A DNA stretch of 61,760 nucleotides from Candidatus Rokuibacteriota bacterium (GCA_030647435.1 JAUSJX010000069.1:1-61760), one strand, 5' to 3'. Numbered from the stretch's first letter, positions 16,217 to 25,661 are shown. Notes: a model not told the origin generated them from the sequence alone. Numbers and translations: made by a program.

Positions 16217-16951
16217 TCAGCTCTCGGCTGCGGGGGCGGGACCGCGGGGTGGCTTGTGGACCAGCTCCTCCATCAGGTCGGTCTGGATTTGCTGGATCTG
16301 GAGCAGCTTTTGCCACTGGTGGGTCAGGAGCTGGTCGAGCTTCCAGTGGAGCTGGCGGATCTCGAGCTCTGCCTTGAGATTGACCTGGTAGTCGTGCTCC
16401 GCGTGGAGGCGGTCCTTCGCCTCCTGCCGGTTCTGGCTCATCATAATGACGGGCGCCTGGATGGCGGCCAGGCACGAGAGGACGAGGTTGAGGAGGATGT
16501 AGGGGTAGGGGTCGAAGGGGTGCCTGAGGAGCGCCACCGTGTTGATCGTGATCCACGCGACGAGGATGACGCCGAAGCCGATGATGAAGCCCCAGCTGCC
16601 GCCGAACTCGGCGACCCTGTCGGCCAGCCGCTCTCCGTAGGTCAGCTGGCTGTCGAACCGCTCGTTGACGTCGATCGCGAGCGCCTCCTGCTCCCGCAAG
16701 CTCCGAAGGGTCTCGGCGTCGATCTGGGAGAGATCTCCACGCTGCTCCTCGAGGACGCGCGCGACGTACTCGGTCCGCGAGCGGCTCATGCAGGAAAAGC
16801 AAATGGGCTGCTCCGGACCCCACTCGGGCCGGGTCTTGCGGATCAGCTCGACAACGAGGGGCCGAACGGTGTCGCCCCGCAGGATGTCCTGAGGATAGTG
16901 GAGCTCGCGACAGATCGGGCAGCGGACCGTTGGACGGGGCTCGGATGCCAT
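16217..16951 (-). CDS. DUF1003 membrane protein with zinc-binding N-terminus
   Basis: Protein of 244 residues. The N-terminus has two Cys pairs (CPIC and CFSC, about 35 residues apart) likely to bind zinc. The DUF1003 core starts FGGSWGFIIGFGVILVAWITINTV (first membrane segment), then FDPYPYILLNLVLSCLAAIQAPVIMMSQNRQ (second), followed by DRLHAEHDYQVNLKAELEI, the standard family tail, and a helical C-terminal extension. The function of DUF1003 is unknown. It is convergent with the PhoD-like gene, separated by 6 bp, and lies just downstream of the large membrane protein gene on the same strand. Confidence 0.9.
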   Translation of the reverse strand: MASEPRPTVRCPICRELHYPQDILRGDTVRPLVVELIRKTRPEWGPEQPICFSCMSRSRTEYVARVLEEQRGDLSQIDAETLRSLREQEALAIDVNERFDSQLTYGERLADRVAEFGGSWGFIIGFGVILVAWITINTVALLRHPFDPYPYILLNLVLSCLAAIQAPVIMMSQNRQEAKDRLHAEHDYQVNLKAELEIRQLHWKLDQLLTHQWQKLLQIQQIQTDLMEELVHKPPRGPAPAAES

Positions 16952-16964
16952 GGCGCCTCCGCGG

Positions 16965-18923
16965 CTAGTCTATCGCGTGGAGCGGTCCACGAGGAATACG
17001 GCTGCCGCGCCCCCTGACGAGCCCGACCGCGAGCAGGAGGGCCGAGGCGATGGTGAGTGTACCGCCGATCTTCTCCGCCGCGCCGGCGCGGTGATAGAGC
17101 GTGATCTCTCCAGATCCGCCGGGCGCCTCGACCTCGAGCATGCCGGTGGCGTCCCGTCGTGTCGGCACTGGCCTGCCGCCCGCCTCGGCGCGCCAGAGCG
17201 GCGAGTAGGCGAACCCGGCAAGGATCCAGCCGCCGCCGGCCTGCGTGTGCGCGAGTCTCCAGGCCTGCGGGCCCGCGGGCTCGGGAAGGGGGCGGGCGGT
17301 GCGGGCGAGATAGAGGCGGAAGGGCCCGATCGGCCGGGGCGGTGCCCAGTCGGGGTTGGAGTCGAGAAAGGGTAACCGCCCCTGGTCCTCGTCGGTTGCC
17401 ACGACGGCGGAGACACCGAGATGCTCCGCCCACCCCGAAAACTCGGCCGGGCTCAGGGCATCGAGCCGGCGCCCGAAGAGCGTCGCGCCGTCGCGCTGCT
17501 CGACGAGAGTGGTGACGGGCCCGGAGGCCGCCCCACCCGTGTAGAGAAGGGCCGCGATGGGCGACGGATGCGTGAAGGTGCCGTTCAGGATCGGACGTCC
17601 TGAGAAGAGCGGCGTGAGTCCCGTGATGTGGCTGTGCGGCCGCCACCACTCCGGACGATAGTCGAGCGCGACGGCCGAGCGGAGGAAGAGGACGCGCCCG
17701 GGCGGCGCGGCCTCGAGCGCCTGCCACAGGGCATCGATCCGCGTGCCGCGAACAACCTCCTCGTACGTCGGCCACTGCCCGCGCGACGGCCACAAGGTGA
17801 GTGAGGGCTCGGGCGAGCCGCCCGAGAGCACGAGGAAGGCGAAGAGGCAGGCGGCCCCCGCGCCCGCAGGACCTAGCCGGGGGAGACGCTCGGCAAGCAG
17901 CCGCGTGGCCGGGGCGGCGCCGAGGACAAGCGCGAGGAGGAGGCCGTCGGCGAGCCTGTCGGCCGGGAGCCACAGGACGCCGAGAGGCGCCGCGAGGAGG
18001 GCGTCAAGCGCCACCACCAGCCCCATCGCCGGCGTGAAAGCGTGAAGCCAGCGCGCCGCTGGTGGCATTGGGCGTACAGACCGTATCGAAAGCCAGCATC
18101 CCAGCTGGGTCAGGGCGAGGACGACTATCAGGGGACGGGTCGCGAGCTGCCGAAGGATCCCGAGGGCGGAGGCGTCGCCCCATGCCAGCGGCAGCGCCAT
18201 GCCGAGGTGGGCGAGCAGCGGGAGGAGCCAGATCCCACAGAGGCCGAGCGCGAGCGCGGCGACGAGGGCGGCCTGCCCGAGTCGCCGCGCCGAATCGGCG
18301 GCGCCGAAGCACGCGCCCAGAGCGATCAGGAGGAACGCGGCCGGCGCGTGGGCGGGGTGCAGGAGGATGACCGCGGCCACGAGTGGCGCGGCCAAAAGCG
18401 GAGCGCGCCGGCCGCCCTCGACCCAGTTCACGAGTGAGAGCGCGACCAGAGGCAGCAGCCCCCAGCCGAGGCGCGCGGCGACGAGCCCCCAGCGCAGGCC
18501 CTCCTCGACACCGCTCCGCGATTCGGCGGAGAGCGTCAGTGCTACGAAGGCGCCGGGCAGGGCGAGCCACCCGCTGCCGAGGAGCCGCGTCAACAGGGCG
18601 AAGGTGGCCATACCTGGCAGGACCCACGCGATCCAGAGCACCGCCTGATACGCCGCGGGAACGCCGACGGAGCCCATCGAGGCCTGGTGAATCGCCGCGC
18701 CCAGCCAGGCGGCGCCGGGCGGGTAGTATTGGAGCTCGGCATAGCCCGCCCACCACCCGGGGTTCAGGCGCCACGGCGCCCAGCCGACGGTGACCGCGTG
18801 GTAGAGACGGTAGAGCTGCCCCGGGTGATCGTCAAAGGCGAGGAGGCCGCCGCCGAGTGCCGCCCGGCCGAAGGCAATGCCGTATGCCAGGAGCAGGAGA
18901 GCGGGCGGTAGCGCGCGACTCAC
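16965..18923 (-). CDS. Large polytopic membrane protein, possible GT-C glycosyltransferase
   Basis: Integral membrane protein of 652 residues. The N-terminal two thirds contain about ten hydrophobic segments; the C-terminal 200 residues look extracytoplasmic (LTPLFSGRPILNGTFTHPSP) and end in one last membrane helix followed by VRGRGSRIPRG. The first loop LLAFDDHPGQLYRLYHAV has a paired acidic motif that resembles the first-loop catalytic Asp of GT-C enzymes or YfhO-like proteins, so a lipid-linked sugar transfer role is possible but not shown. The ATG at 18923 begins directly before the first membrane segment. It diverges from the threonine synthase gene. Confidence 0.72.
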   Translation of the reverse strand: MSRALPPALLLLAYGIAFGRAALGGGLLAFDDHPGQLYRLYHAVTVGWAPWRLNPGWWAGYAELQYYPPGAAWLGAAIHQASMGSVGVPAAYQAVLWIAWVLPGMATFALLTRLLGSGWLALPGAFVALTLSAESRSGVEEGLRWGLVAARLGWGLLPLVALSLVNWVEGGRRAPLLAAPLVAAVILLHPAHAPAAFLLIALGACFGAADSARRLGQAALVAALALGLCGIWLLPLLAHLGMALPLAWGDASALGILRQLATRPLIVVLALTQLGCWLSIRSVRPMPPAARWLHAFTPAMGLVVALDALLAAPLGVLWLPADRLADGLLLALVLGAAPATRLLAERLPRLGPAGAGAACLFAFLVLSGGSPEPSLTLWPSRGQWPTYEEVVRGTRIDALWQALEAAPPGRVLFLRSAVALDYRPEWWRPHSHITGLTPLFSGRPILNGTFTHPSPIAALLYTGGAASGPVTTLVEQRDGATLFGRRLDALSPAEFSGWAEHLGVSAVVATDEDQGRLPFLDSNPDWAPPRPIGPFRLYLARTARPLPEPAGPQAWRLAHTQAGGGWILAGFAYSPLWRAEAGGRPVPTRRDATGMLEVEAPGGSGEITLYHRAGAAEKIGGTLTIASALLLAVGLVRGRGSRIPRGPLHAID

Positions 18924-18968
18924 GACTGCCGATCATACGGTATGGGGCCACTTTTCCCCGAAGTTCCG

Positions 18969-18997
18969 TTGACATTCTCGCGGATCGCGTGTTTAGT
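18969..18997 (+). promoter_or_regulatory. Putative sigma-70 promoter for the thrC cluster
   Basis: A perfect -35 TTGACA (18969-18974), a 17-bp spacer and -10 TTTAGT (18992-18997, four of six) lie about 95 bp upstream of the threonine synthase gene and face it. Confidence 0.6.
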
Positions 18998-19092
18998 AGG
19001 AGAAATTGCTGGCTCGGTCGGTGATCCGGGAGCGGGCGACCCGGATCGTGCGGTTCATTCCGGGGCTCAAATCCCCTACCGATGGAGAGGCC

Positions 19093-20349
19093 ATGGAAAG
19101 ATTGAAGGGTCTCAAGTGCCGCGAGTGCGGCCGCTACTACCCCTCGACGCCGGTCCACGTCTGCGAGTTCTGCTTCGGTCCGCTCGAGGTCGACTACGAC
19201 TACGACGTGATCCGCAAGCTGGTCAGCCGCAAGCGGATCGAGTCGGGCCCGCCCAGCATCTGGCGGTACGCCGACCTGCTGCCGCTCGACCTGCCCGAAG
19301 GTGAAGCGCACGTGGGCCAATCGGTCGGCTTCACGCCGCTGGTCCGCGCGAGGAACCTGGCCGAGGAGCTCGGCGTCAAGGAGCTCTGGGTCAAGAACGA
19401 CTCGGTCTGTCACCCAACGTGGTCCTTCAAGGACCGCGTGGTCGCCGTCGCCATCGGCAAGGCCAAGGAGTTCGGCTTTGACACCGTCGCGTGCGCCTCC
19501 ACCGGCAACCTCGCCAACTCGGTCGCCGCGCATTGCGCCGAGGCCAGGCTCAAGTCCTACATCTTCATCCCGGCGGACCTCGAGCGCGGCAAGGTCATCA
19601 CCACGCTCGTCTACGGGCCGACGCTCGTGGCGGTCGAGGGCACGTACGACGAGGTCAACCGGCTCTGCGCCGAGATCGGCGACAAGTACCGCTGGGCTTT
19701 CGTGAACATCAACATCCGGCCCTACTACGCGGAAGGCTCCAAGACCTACGGCTACGAGATCGCCGAGCAGCTCGGCTGGCGCGCCCCGGCCCACGTGGTC
19801 GTGCCCTGCGCAGGCGGCTCCCTCATCACCAAGATCGCCAAGGCCTTCAAGGAGCTGCGCATGCTGGGGCTGATCGCGGAGGGCAAGACCAGCATGTACG
19901 CCGCGCAGGCGCTCGGCTGCGGGCCCATCGTGACCATGATCAAGAAAGACTCGGACGTGCTCGTGCCGGTGCGGCCCAATACCATCGCCAAGTCGCTGGC
20001 CATCGGTAATCCCGCCGACGGCTACTACGCGTACCGCGTGGTGAAGGACTCCGGCGGCCACGGCGAGCACGCGACCGACGAGGAGATCATCGAAGGGATG
20101 CAGCTTCTCGCGCGGACCGAGGGCATCTTCACGGAGACCGCGGGCGGGGTGACCGTCGCGGCGGCGAAGAAGCTCATCGAGGCGGGACGTATCCCGCGCG
20201 ACGAGCCGATCGTCATCTGCATCACGGGCAACGGGCTCAAGACGCCCGACGTGCTCTACGACAGGCTCTCGGTGGACGTGACCATCCGGCCCTCCCTGGC
20301 GGTCTTCGACCAGGCGCTGGCCGATCTGAAATCCAAGACCGGCGCCTGA
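19093..20349 (+). CDS. thrC: Threonine synthase-like PLP enzyme
   Basis: Fold-type II PLP enzyme of 418 residues. It begins with a zinc-ribbon-like segment ([12 protein letters not shown], then CEFCFGPLE) seen in the long threonine synthases. The PLP lysine lies in WSFKDR near residue 114, followed by [16 protein letters not shown] and the phosphate-binding [10 protein letters not shown]. Threonine synthase turns O-phosphohomoserine into threonine. The next two genes encode a sulfur-carrier protein and a NIL-domain protein, so a cysteine- or homocysteine-forming activity that uses carrier thiocarboxylate is a real alternative. The ATG 19093 is chosen because it follows GGAGAGG and begins just before the zinc ribbon. 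Confidence 0.87.
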   Translation: MERLKGLKCRECGRYYPSTPVHVCEFCFGPLEVDYDYDVIRKLVSRKRIESGPPSIWRYADLLPLDLPEGEAHVGQSVGFTPLVRARNLAEELGVKELWVKNDSVCHPTWSFKDRVVAVAIGKAKEFGFDTVACASTGNLANSVAAHCAEARLKSYIFIPADLERGKVITTLVYGPTLVAVEGTYDEVNRLCAEIGDKYRWAFVNINIRPYYAEGSKTYGYEIAEQLGWRAPAHVVVPCAGGSLITKIAKAFKELRMLGLIAEGKTSMYAAQALGCGPIVTMIKKDSDVLVPVRPNTIAKSLAIGNPADGYYAYRVVKDSGGHGEHATDEEIIEGMQLLARTEGIFTETAGGVTVAAAKKLIEAGRIPRDEPIVICITGNGLKTPDVLYDRLSVDVTIRPSLAVFDQALADLKSKTGA

Positions 20350-20371
20350 GCCGGAAGCAAGGAGACTGCCG

Positions 20372-20650
20372 ATGGCCGTGATCGTACGCATTCCCACGCC
20401 GCTCCGCTCGCTGACCAAGGGGCAGGCCGAGGTGCAGGCCGCCGCCGACACCGTGACCGGGCTCATCGAGGACCTCGAGAAGCAGTACCCGGGGCTCAAG
20501 GAACGCCTGGTGGACGCGGGCGGCGAGGTGCGCCGCTTCATCAACTTCTACGTCAACGAGGAGGATATCCGCTTCCTGCAGGGCGCCAAGACGGCGCTCA
20601 AGACCGGCGACCAGGTATCCATAGTCCCCGCCATCGCGGGAGGATCTTGA
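20372..20650 (+). CDS. MoaD/ThiS-family sulfur carrier protein
   Basis: Ubiquitin-like protein of 92 residues (beta-grasp fold). It begins [21 protein letters not shown] and ends [11 protein letters not shown]. Members carry sulfur as a C-terminal Gly-Gly thiocarboxylate. Here one Ser follows the Gly-Gly, so either it must be trimmed by a protease before activation, as is known for some carrier proteins, or the carrier works differently. It lies 22 bp after thrC and 30 bp before the NIL gene, so these three genes are surely one transcript. By context it is likely to serve sulfur amino acid synthesis rather than molybdopterin. Confidence 0.88.
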   Translation: MAVIVRIPTPLRSLTKGQAEVQAAADTVTGLIEDLEKQYPGLKERLVDAGGEVRRFINFYVNEEDIRFLQGAKTALKTGDQVSIVPAIAGGS

Positions 20651-20680
20651 GCAGGGGCCTGGGCCTCCGGAGCTGACCCG

Positions 20681-20923
20681 ATGCCGCGGATGCGCGTGAG
20701 GCTGACCTATCCCACCGAGCTGATCCAGCAGCCGATCGTCTACCACCTGGTCAAGGACTTCGCCCTCGTGCCGAACATCCGCCGGGCGGACGTGCGCGCC
20801 GACCACGGCTGGATGGTGTTGGAGCTCGAGGGACCACAAGATAAGCTCGAGCTCGGTGTCGCTTGGCTCCGCAAGCAGGGCATCACGGTCGACCCCATCG
20901 AGCGGGACGTCGTCCTGCCGTGA
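20681..20923 (+). CDS. NIL-domain protein
   Basis: Small protein of 80 residues with the NIL domain fold (ferredoxin-like, as at the C-terminus of methionine ABC ATPases): MRVRLTYPTELIQQPIVYHL, central VRADHGWMVLELEG, and C-terminal ITVDPIERDVVLP. NIL domains bind amino acids or occur in proteins of homocysteine synthesis in anaerobes. There are no Cys residues, so no iron-sulfur cluster. Its place between a sulfur carrier and an aminotransferase points to a role in sulfur amino acid synthesis. The aminotransferase start overlaps its stop (GTGA). Confidence 0.85.
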   Translation: MPRMRVRLTYPTELIQQPIVYHLVKDFALVPNIRRADVRADHGWMVLELEGPQDKLELGVAWLRKQGITVDPIERDVVLP

Positions 20924-22083
20924 TCTCAAAGCGCGTCCAGGGCTTCACCGAGTCCGTCATCCGCGAGATGACCCGCATCAACAACCAGCACAACGGGATC
21001 AATCTCGCCCAGGGGATGCCGAACTTCCCGCCGCCCAAGGAGATCATCGAAGCCGCCCACCGGGCCATCGACGGCGACTTCCACCAGTACGCGATTACCT
21101 GGGGCACGCCCAGGCTGAGGCAGGCCATCGCGGACAAGTACCGCAGGTTCTACGGCATGGAGGTCCACCCGGACCGCAACGTGACCGTGTGCTGCGGATC
21201 CACCGAGGCAATGCTGGCCACGCTGATGGCAGTGCTCAACCCGGGTGACGAGGTGATCATCTTCGAGCCCTTCTATGAGAACTACGGGCCGGGCTGCATC
21301 ATGTCGCAGGCCGAGCCCGTCTACGTGCCGCTCGAGCCGCCCGACTTCTCGTTCGATGCCGACAGGCTGCGGAAGGCCGTGTCACCGCGCACGCGCGCGA
21401 TCATCTTCAACAGCCCCAACAACCCCTCGGGCAAGGTCTTTTCCCGGGCCGAGCTCCAGCTCATCGCCGACGTGTGCCTCGAGCACGACCTCCTCGCCAT
21501 CACCGACGAGATCTACGAACACATCCTCTACGACGGGGAGACGCACATCCCCATCGCGACGCTGCCGGGCATGGCCGACCGGACCATTACAATCTCGGGG
21601 ATCTCGAAGTCGTACTCCGTCACCGGCTGGCGTATCGGCTACGCCGTCGCCAACGCGGAGCTGTCCGTGGGCATCCGCCGTGCGCACGACTTCATCACCG
21701 TGGGAGCGCCCCACCCGCTGCAGGAAGCCGCCGTCACGGCGCTCAACCTCCCCGATTCCTACTACGTGTACCTGCGCGAGAGCTACCAGGCGCGACGCGA
21801 TCTGCTCTTCGGCAAGGTGGAGGAAGCGGGCTTCAAGGCGTACAACCCCAAGGGCGCTTACTACATCCTGACCGACGTCGCCCACTGGCTGCCCGAGTAC
21901 GGGTGCGCCGACGACCACGAGTTCGCCATGTTCCTCGTCAAGGAGATCGGCGTCGCGACCGTGCCGGGCTCGTCTTTCTACTCGACCAAGGACCTCGGGC
22001 GCACCAAGATCCGCTTCTGCTTCCCCAAGACCGACGACATGCTCATCGAGGCGGGCCGGCGGCTCCAAAAGCTTCGCCGTTGA
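20920..22083 (+). CDS. Class I/II PLP-dependent aminotransferase
   Basis: Fold-type I aminotransferase of 387 residues, full length for the family. It begins with INLAQGMPNFPPPKEI, has FNSPNNPSGKVF near residue 162, ITDEIYEH near 191, the PLP lysine in SGISKSYSVTGWRIGY near 225, and ends KIRFCFPKTDDMLIEAGRRL. The closest named types by pattern are methionine/aromatic or glutamine-pyruvate-like aminotransferases; the amino donor cannot be fixed from sequence. The GTG at 20920 overlaps the NIL stop, giving translational coupling, and its own stop overlaps the next start. Confidence 0.9.
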   Translation: MISKRVQGFTESVIREMTRINNQHNGINLAQGMPNFPPPKEIIEAAHRAIDGDFHQYAITWGTPRLRQAIADKYRRFYGMEVHPDRNVTVCCGSTEAMLATLMAVLNPGDEVIIFEPFYENYGPGCIMSQAEPVYVPLEPPDFSFDADRLRKAVSPRTRAIIFNSPNNPSGKVFSRAELQLIADVCLEHDLLAITDEIYEHILYDGETHIPIATLPGMADRTITISGISKSYSVTGWRIGYAVANAELSVGIRRAHDFITVGAPHPLQEAAVTALNLPDSYYVYLRESYQARRDLLFGKVEEAGFKAYNPKGAYYILTDVAHWLPEYGCADDHEFAMFLVKEIGVATVPGSSFYSTKDLGRTKIRFCFPKTDDMLIEAGRRLQKLRR

Positions 22084-23381
22084 CCCTCAGGGAGTCCGCC
22101 CGCTCCATCTTCGACGCCGCCCTCGCCGCCGGAGACGTGCGCCCCCTCGTCTCGCGGGCCCTTGCCGACATCGCGCCTCCCGACCGCGGACGAGTTCTCG
22201 TCGTCGGAGCCGGGAAGGCCTCGGGCGCTATGGCCGCGGCTGTCGAGGAGGCTTGGGGTGACCGGATCACGGACGGTCTCGTCGCGGTGAAGGACGGCTA
22301 CACGGCGCCGACCCGCCGCGTCCGGCTGGTCGAGGCAGGGCATCCGGTGCCCGACGAGCGGGGGGCTCAGGCGGCGCGTGAGATCCGCGCCCTCGTGGAA
22401 TCCGCCGTGGGTGACGACCTTGTGCTGGCCCTCGTTTCGGGCGGCGGTTCCGCGCTGACGCCGGCGCCGGCGCCTCCGATCACGCTCGCCGACAAGCAGG
22501 CGGTGACACGCCTCCTCCTGGCAGCGGGCGCCACCATCAACCAGCTCAACGCCGTCCGGAAGCACTGCTCGCTGCTCAAGGGCGGCCAGCTGGCCCGCGC
22601 GGCGGCGCCGGCCCGCGTTGAGGCGCTGCTCCTCTCCGACGTGGTCGGCGACCCCCTCGACGTCATTGCTTCGGGTCCGACGACGCCTGATGACTCCACG
22701 TTCGCCGAAGCACTTGCCATCCTGGACGGCTTCGGCCTTCGCGACCGCGCGCCCGCCGCCGTGATCCTGAGACTGGAGCGGGGAGCGCGCGGGGAGATCC
22801 CCGAGACGCCCAAGCGGGGCGACCCGCTCTTCGCGCGCGTCAGGAACACGGTGATCGGCAACAACGCCCTGGTCGTGGACGCCGCGGCGGCGCGGGCGCG
22901 GGCGCTCGGCCTTACGCCTTATGTGCTCACGCGGGCCTTCGAGGGCGAGGCGCGGGAGGCCGCGAGGGGCTTCGTCGAGCTGGCGCAGGCGATCCGAGCG
23001 GGCACCGGGCCCGTCGCGCCGCCCGCCTGCGTGATCGCGGGAGGCGAGACAACGGTGTCGGTGCAGGGGCGGGGCAGCGGCGGTCGCTGTCAGGAGTTCG
23101 CGTTGGCTGCGGCGCTCGCGATCGAAGGCATGAAGGACTCGGTCCTCCTGGCCGCCGGCACCGACGGCACCGACGGGCCGACCGATGCGGCCGGCGCCAT
23201 CGCCGACGGTGAGAGCGCGGCGCGCGCCCGCGCGCAAGGCGTTGACCCGGCGGCCCGGCTCGCGGACAACGACTCGAACCCGGTCTTCGCCCGTCTCGGC
23301 GACCTCGTGGTCACCGGGCCGACCAACACCAATCTCCTCGACCTCTACCTGCTTCTACTGGGGAGCGGCTCAGGGAAATGA
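22080..23381 (+). CDS. Glycerate 2-kinase (GckA/TtuD, DUF4147-MOFRL type)
   Basis: Kinase of 433 residues that phosphorylates glycerate to 2-phosphoglycerate. The N-terminal part matches DUF4147: VLVVGAGKASGAMAAAVE, VSGGGSALTPAPAPPITLADK, and NAVRKHCSLLKGGQLAR. The C-terminal MOFRL part contains ETTVSVQGRGSGGRCQEFAL and AAGTDGTDGPTDAAGA. The likely start is TTG at 22080, overlapping the aminotransferase stop (TTGA); no ATG fits the conserved N-terminus. The kinase may be linked with the aminotransferase in serine or glyoxylate metabolism. It ends the cluster. Confidence 0.9.
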   Translation: MTLRESARSIFDAALAAGDVRPLVSRALADIAPPDRGRVLVVGAGKASGAMAAAVEEAWGDRITDGLVAVKDGYTAPTRRVRLVEAGHPVPDERGAQAAREIRALVESAVGDDLVLALVSGGGSALTPAPAPPITLADKQAVTRLLLAAGATINQLNAVRKHCSLLKGGQLARAAAPARVEALLLSDVVGDPLDVIASGPTTPDDSTFAEALAILDGFGLRDRAPAAVILRLERGARGEIPETPKRGDPLFARVRNTVIGNNALVVDAAAARARALGLTPYVLTRAFEGEAREAARGFVELAQAIRAGTGPVAPPACVIAGGETTVSVQGRGSGGRCQEFALAAALAIEGMKDSVLLAAGTDGTDGPTDAAGAIADGESAARARAQGVDPAARLADNDSNPVFARLGDLVVTGPTNTNLLDLYLLLLGSGSGK

Positions 23382-23924
23382 GGGTGAACTGGACACGGAG
23401 GCGGGCGTGTCAGGAGCAGGACGGCCGGGACCGTTATTGCTGCGGGGCGCGTGTGGCGCTACGCTGTGGATACCAAGGGACCGAGGGTGGAGATCACTCA
23501 TTTGCCGGTGGTGTCGCTCGGTGGCGAGCCGATTCCGAGTACTCCCTTTTACCTCCCAGCTCCCAGGACATCCCCCCTTGTCGGAATTCTTGCAAATTTG
23601 AACGTCTCGGTTTTGATCTCCTGAGCGATAGCAAAAACAGCAGGGACATGACGAGCTGCTGGGCAAACGGCGCAGAAAAATGAGCCAAAGCACCTGGAGG
23701 AAGCATCACGAGTCCTCGGGGGGAAGCCCCTCTCAGTTTCAACTCCGGACGGTCTTGGCGAATTCCCTGACAGACGGCCCTGATTCTGTAAGAAAACTTT
23801 ACAATTTCAAGAGAGTCGAATTTTGAAAGCTGGAATCAGAGAGCGCAAGAGGCCTCCCGACGAGGCAGGAATGTCACACGATATCGAGGAGTTAGAGTAA
23901 AGAGAAAAGAAGGGAAGAGAAAGC
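23382..23924. other. Intergenic stretch without a recognised gene
   Basis: About 540 bp of visibly lower GC than the flanks, with AG-rich tracts near 23890-23920. No convincing coding frame, terminator or RNA fold was recognised. It ends at a sigma-54-type promoter that faces the PEP-CTERM gene. Confidence 0.5.
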
Positions 23925-23940
23925 TGGCATCACTTCTGCA
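23925..23940 (+). promoter_or_regulatory. Sigma-54-type promoter before PEP-CTERM gene 1
   Basis: TGGCATCACTTCTGCA has GG at -24 and GC at -12 with the required 10-bp step. It lies 94 bp before the start codon. Confidence 0.6.
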
Positions 23941-24034
23941 GTCCACGGCAGGTTAGAATGCCGGAGGCTTGAGAAAAGGGGAAAGGGCCTTTATGTTTCC
24001 ACGCATACGTCATATTAAAAGGAGCAGCAACCAA

Positions 24035-24664
24035 ATGATACGACTAAAAAGCATAACGTTGGCACTCCTCATGGGTGTCATGGGCGTGTTCTCGGTGCTG
24101 CTAGGCGCTGGATCGGCTAGTGCGGTGGTGATCGATTTCGACCTTCTGGCTGATGGCGCGGTCGTCACTAACCAGTTCCCGGAAGCGACCTTCTCCTCCA
24201 CCGCGGGCTTCGTGAACCGAATCACAGCCCAGAGTCTTGGATCATCGCTGCCGAACTTTATCTGCACGGGGGCGACCGGCGGCGGCATCGATTGCGTGCA
24301 CGAGACGATCGTGGATTTCACAAATCCGGTTAGCAGTCTCACGTTCCTCGAGGTTGGCGACAATAATTCTGGCGTCAACGCCCTGGTGGACGTCTTCGTG
24401 AGCGGTGTGTTCACGTCCACCGTAGGCGCCGTCGGCGACGGGAACTCTTCTCTTCCCAACCCGGTGGACTTGAGCGCCTTCAATAACATCACCCGCATCC
24501 GCATCCACTCGATCACGGACGCAGCCGGGTTGGGCTGGGACGACTTCAGCTTCACGGTTGGTGGAGGTGGGGGGACAGGGGTTCCCGAGCCTAGCACGCT
24601 GCTCCTGCTCGGCTCTGGTTTGGTTGGACTAGTAGCGGTATTGCGTCGGCGCTACAAAGCGTAG
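24035..24664 (+). CDS. PEP-CTERM sorting domain protein 1 (VPEPST)
   Basis: Exported protein of 209 residues. The N-terminal signal is MIRLKSITLALLMGVMGVF with cleavage expected after ASA. The mature part is Ser/Thr/Gly-rich and beta-like. The C-terminus has the complete tripartite signal: VPEPSTLLLLGSGLVGLVAVL followed by RRRYKA, so an exosortase should cut or anchor it during export. The role may be in extracellular matrix or floc formation, inferred from the class. The start is set at ATG 24035 behind AAAAGGAGC. A sigma-54-type promoter and a strong terminator enclose it, so it is a single-gene unit. Confidence 0.9.
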   Translation: MIRLKSITLALLMGVMGVFSVLLGAGSASAVVIDFDLLADGAVVTNQFPEATFSSTAGFVNRITAQSLGSSLPNFICTGATGGGIDCVHETIVDFTNPVSSLTFLEVGDNNSGVNALVDVFVSGVFTSTVGAVGDGNSSLPNPVDLSAFNNITRIRIHSITDAAGLGWDDFSFTVGGGGGTGVPEPSTLLLLGSGLVGLVAVLRRRYKA

Positions 24665-24689
24665 TTTATCTTCTTTCCGCCGAGTTAGA

Positions 24690-24728
24690 AGCGCCCATCC
24701 TGAATTCCAGGGTGGGCGCTTTTTTTTT
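24690..24728 (+). terminator. Intrinsic terminator after PEP-CTERM gene 1
   Basis: AGCGCCCA pairs with TGGGCGCT around an inner CCTG/CAGG stem, followed by nine T residues. Confidence 0.95.
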
Positions 24729-25058
24729 CCCGGGACAATGACTGAGTTAGGAAGAGCGGGCGCGTGGACGTGAGCGTCAACGGGGAACTGATTCCGGGGA
24801 GCTGCCCGGCGCCGCTGGCGCCAGCGAACCCGTAAACGCCTAACTTGATCGCCCCGGCATGGTGCCCGCGCGCACCATCCCTGCTCGATGCAGTGTTCAC
24901 GCTGCCGTCTGCCTCCATGCGCTCGGCCAAGAGCCGGCGGAAGCACGGGAGTAGATGATTGGGATCTCGGGCGGGCGCTGTGCTAGCCTCTGCCCATCGG
25001 ACCGCCGAAGGTGGACGTCCACGGGATTGCTCACGCGCCTGTTCCTGACCGCCGACCG
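24729..25058. other. Intergenic stretch, possible coding remnant
   Basis: About 330 bp. A reverse-strand frame over 24746-24930 reads GVYGFAGASGAGQLPG and similar, which looks protein-like but matches no family I recognise. No promoter or RNA was recognised. Confidence 0.4.
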
Positions 25059-25649
25059 ATGCGCGGCATTCGACTCCTCGGCCTCGTCGGCCTGCTCCTG
25101 TTCGCCGTCGCGGCCTTCACGCCTCTCGCCAACCGTCTCAACATCTGGATGGCCGGCCTGGCGATGTTGGAGCCCGCGGACGCCATCGTCGTCCTGGGCC
25201 GCGGCGGCGCCGACACCGATGGCGTTTTGACCAACCGATCGCTCCGGCGGACGCTCTACGGAATTCGCCTCTACGGCGACGGCCTCGCCCCGGTCCTGGT
25301 GTTCTGCGGCTCGGCGGAGGAAACGCACGCGCGGGCGCGCCTCGCGCAGGGGCTCGGGGTGCCCTCCGGGGCGATCCTGCGCGTCGCTTCGACGAACACC
25401 ACCAAGGGAGAGGCCGAGCAGCTCCGCAGGCTCCTGCTCCCGCTCGGCCGCCGGCGCATCCTCCTCGTCGCGGATCCAATCGACATGCCCCGGGCGCGGG
25501 CCGTGATGGAGCGAGCCGGCTTCACCGTGCTGCCCGCGCCCACGGCCGCGACCGGCCCGTCGGATCCCGAGTCACGGCTCGGCCTCCTGCGCGACATCCT
25601 CAGCGAGCTGGCCGCCTGGATGTACTACCGGCTCGCTGGCGCCCTCTGA
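25059..25649 (+). CDS. YdcF-like DUF218 protein
   Basis: Membrane-anchored protein of 196 residues. One N-terminal membrane segment (RLLGLVGLLLFAVAAF) precedes the DUF218 domain: ADAIVVLGRGG near residue 41, NRSLRRTLYGIRLY, VLVFCGSAEE near 84, and STNTTKGEAEQLRRLL near 109. The family includes SanA and YdcF, linked to envelope integrity; the enzymatic role is uncertain. ATG 25059 is chosen because it begins the membrane segment. A small membrane protein gene follows 12 bp later, probably in one operon. Confidence 0.85.
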   Translation: MRGIRLLGLVGLLLFAVAAFTPLANRLNIWMAGLAMLEPADAIVVLGRGGADTDGVLTNRSLRRTLYGIRLYGDGLAPVLVFCGSAEETHARARLAQGLGVPSGAILRVASTNTTKGEAEQLRRLLLPLGRRRILLVADPIDMPRARAVMERAGFTVLPAPTAATGPSDPESRLGLLRDILSELAAWMYYRLAGAL

Positions 25650-25661
25650 GGTCAGACCGCT

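Noticed and set aside
19056-19078. GGGGCTCAAATCCCC resembles a tRNA T-arm upstream of thrC.
   Set aside because: No acceptor stem, D-arm or anticodon arm can be placed around it.
18832-20544. Long reverse-strand frame opposite thrC.
   Set aside because: Composition is that of an antisense shadow; thrC motifs on the forward strand are complete.
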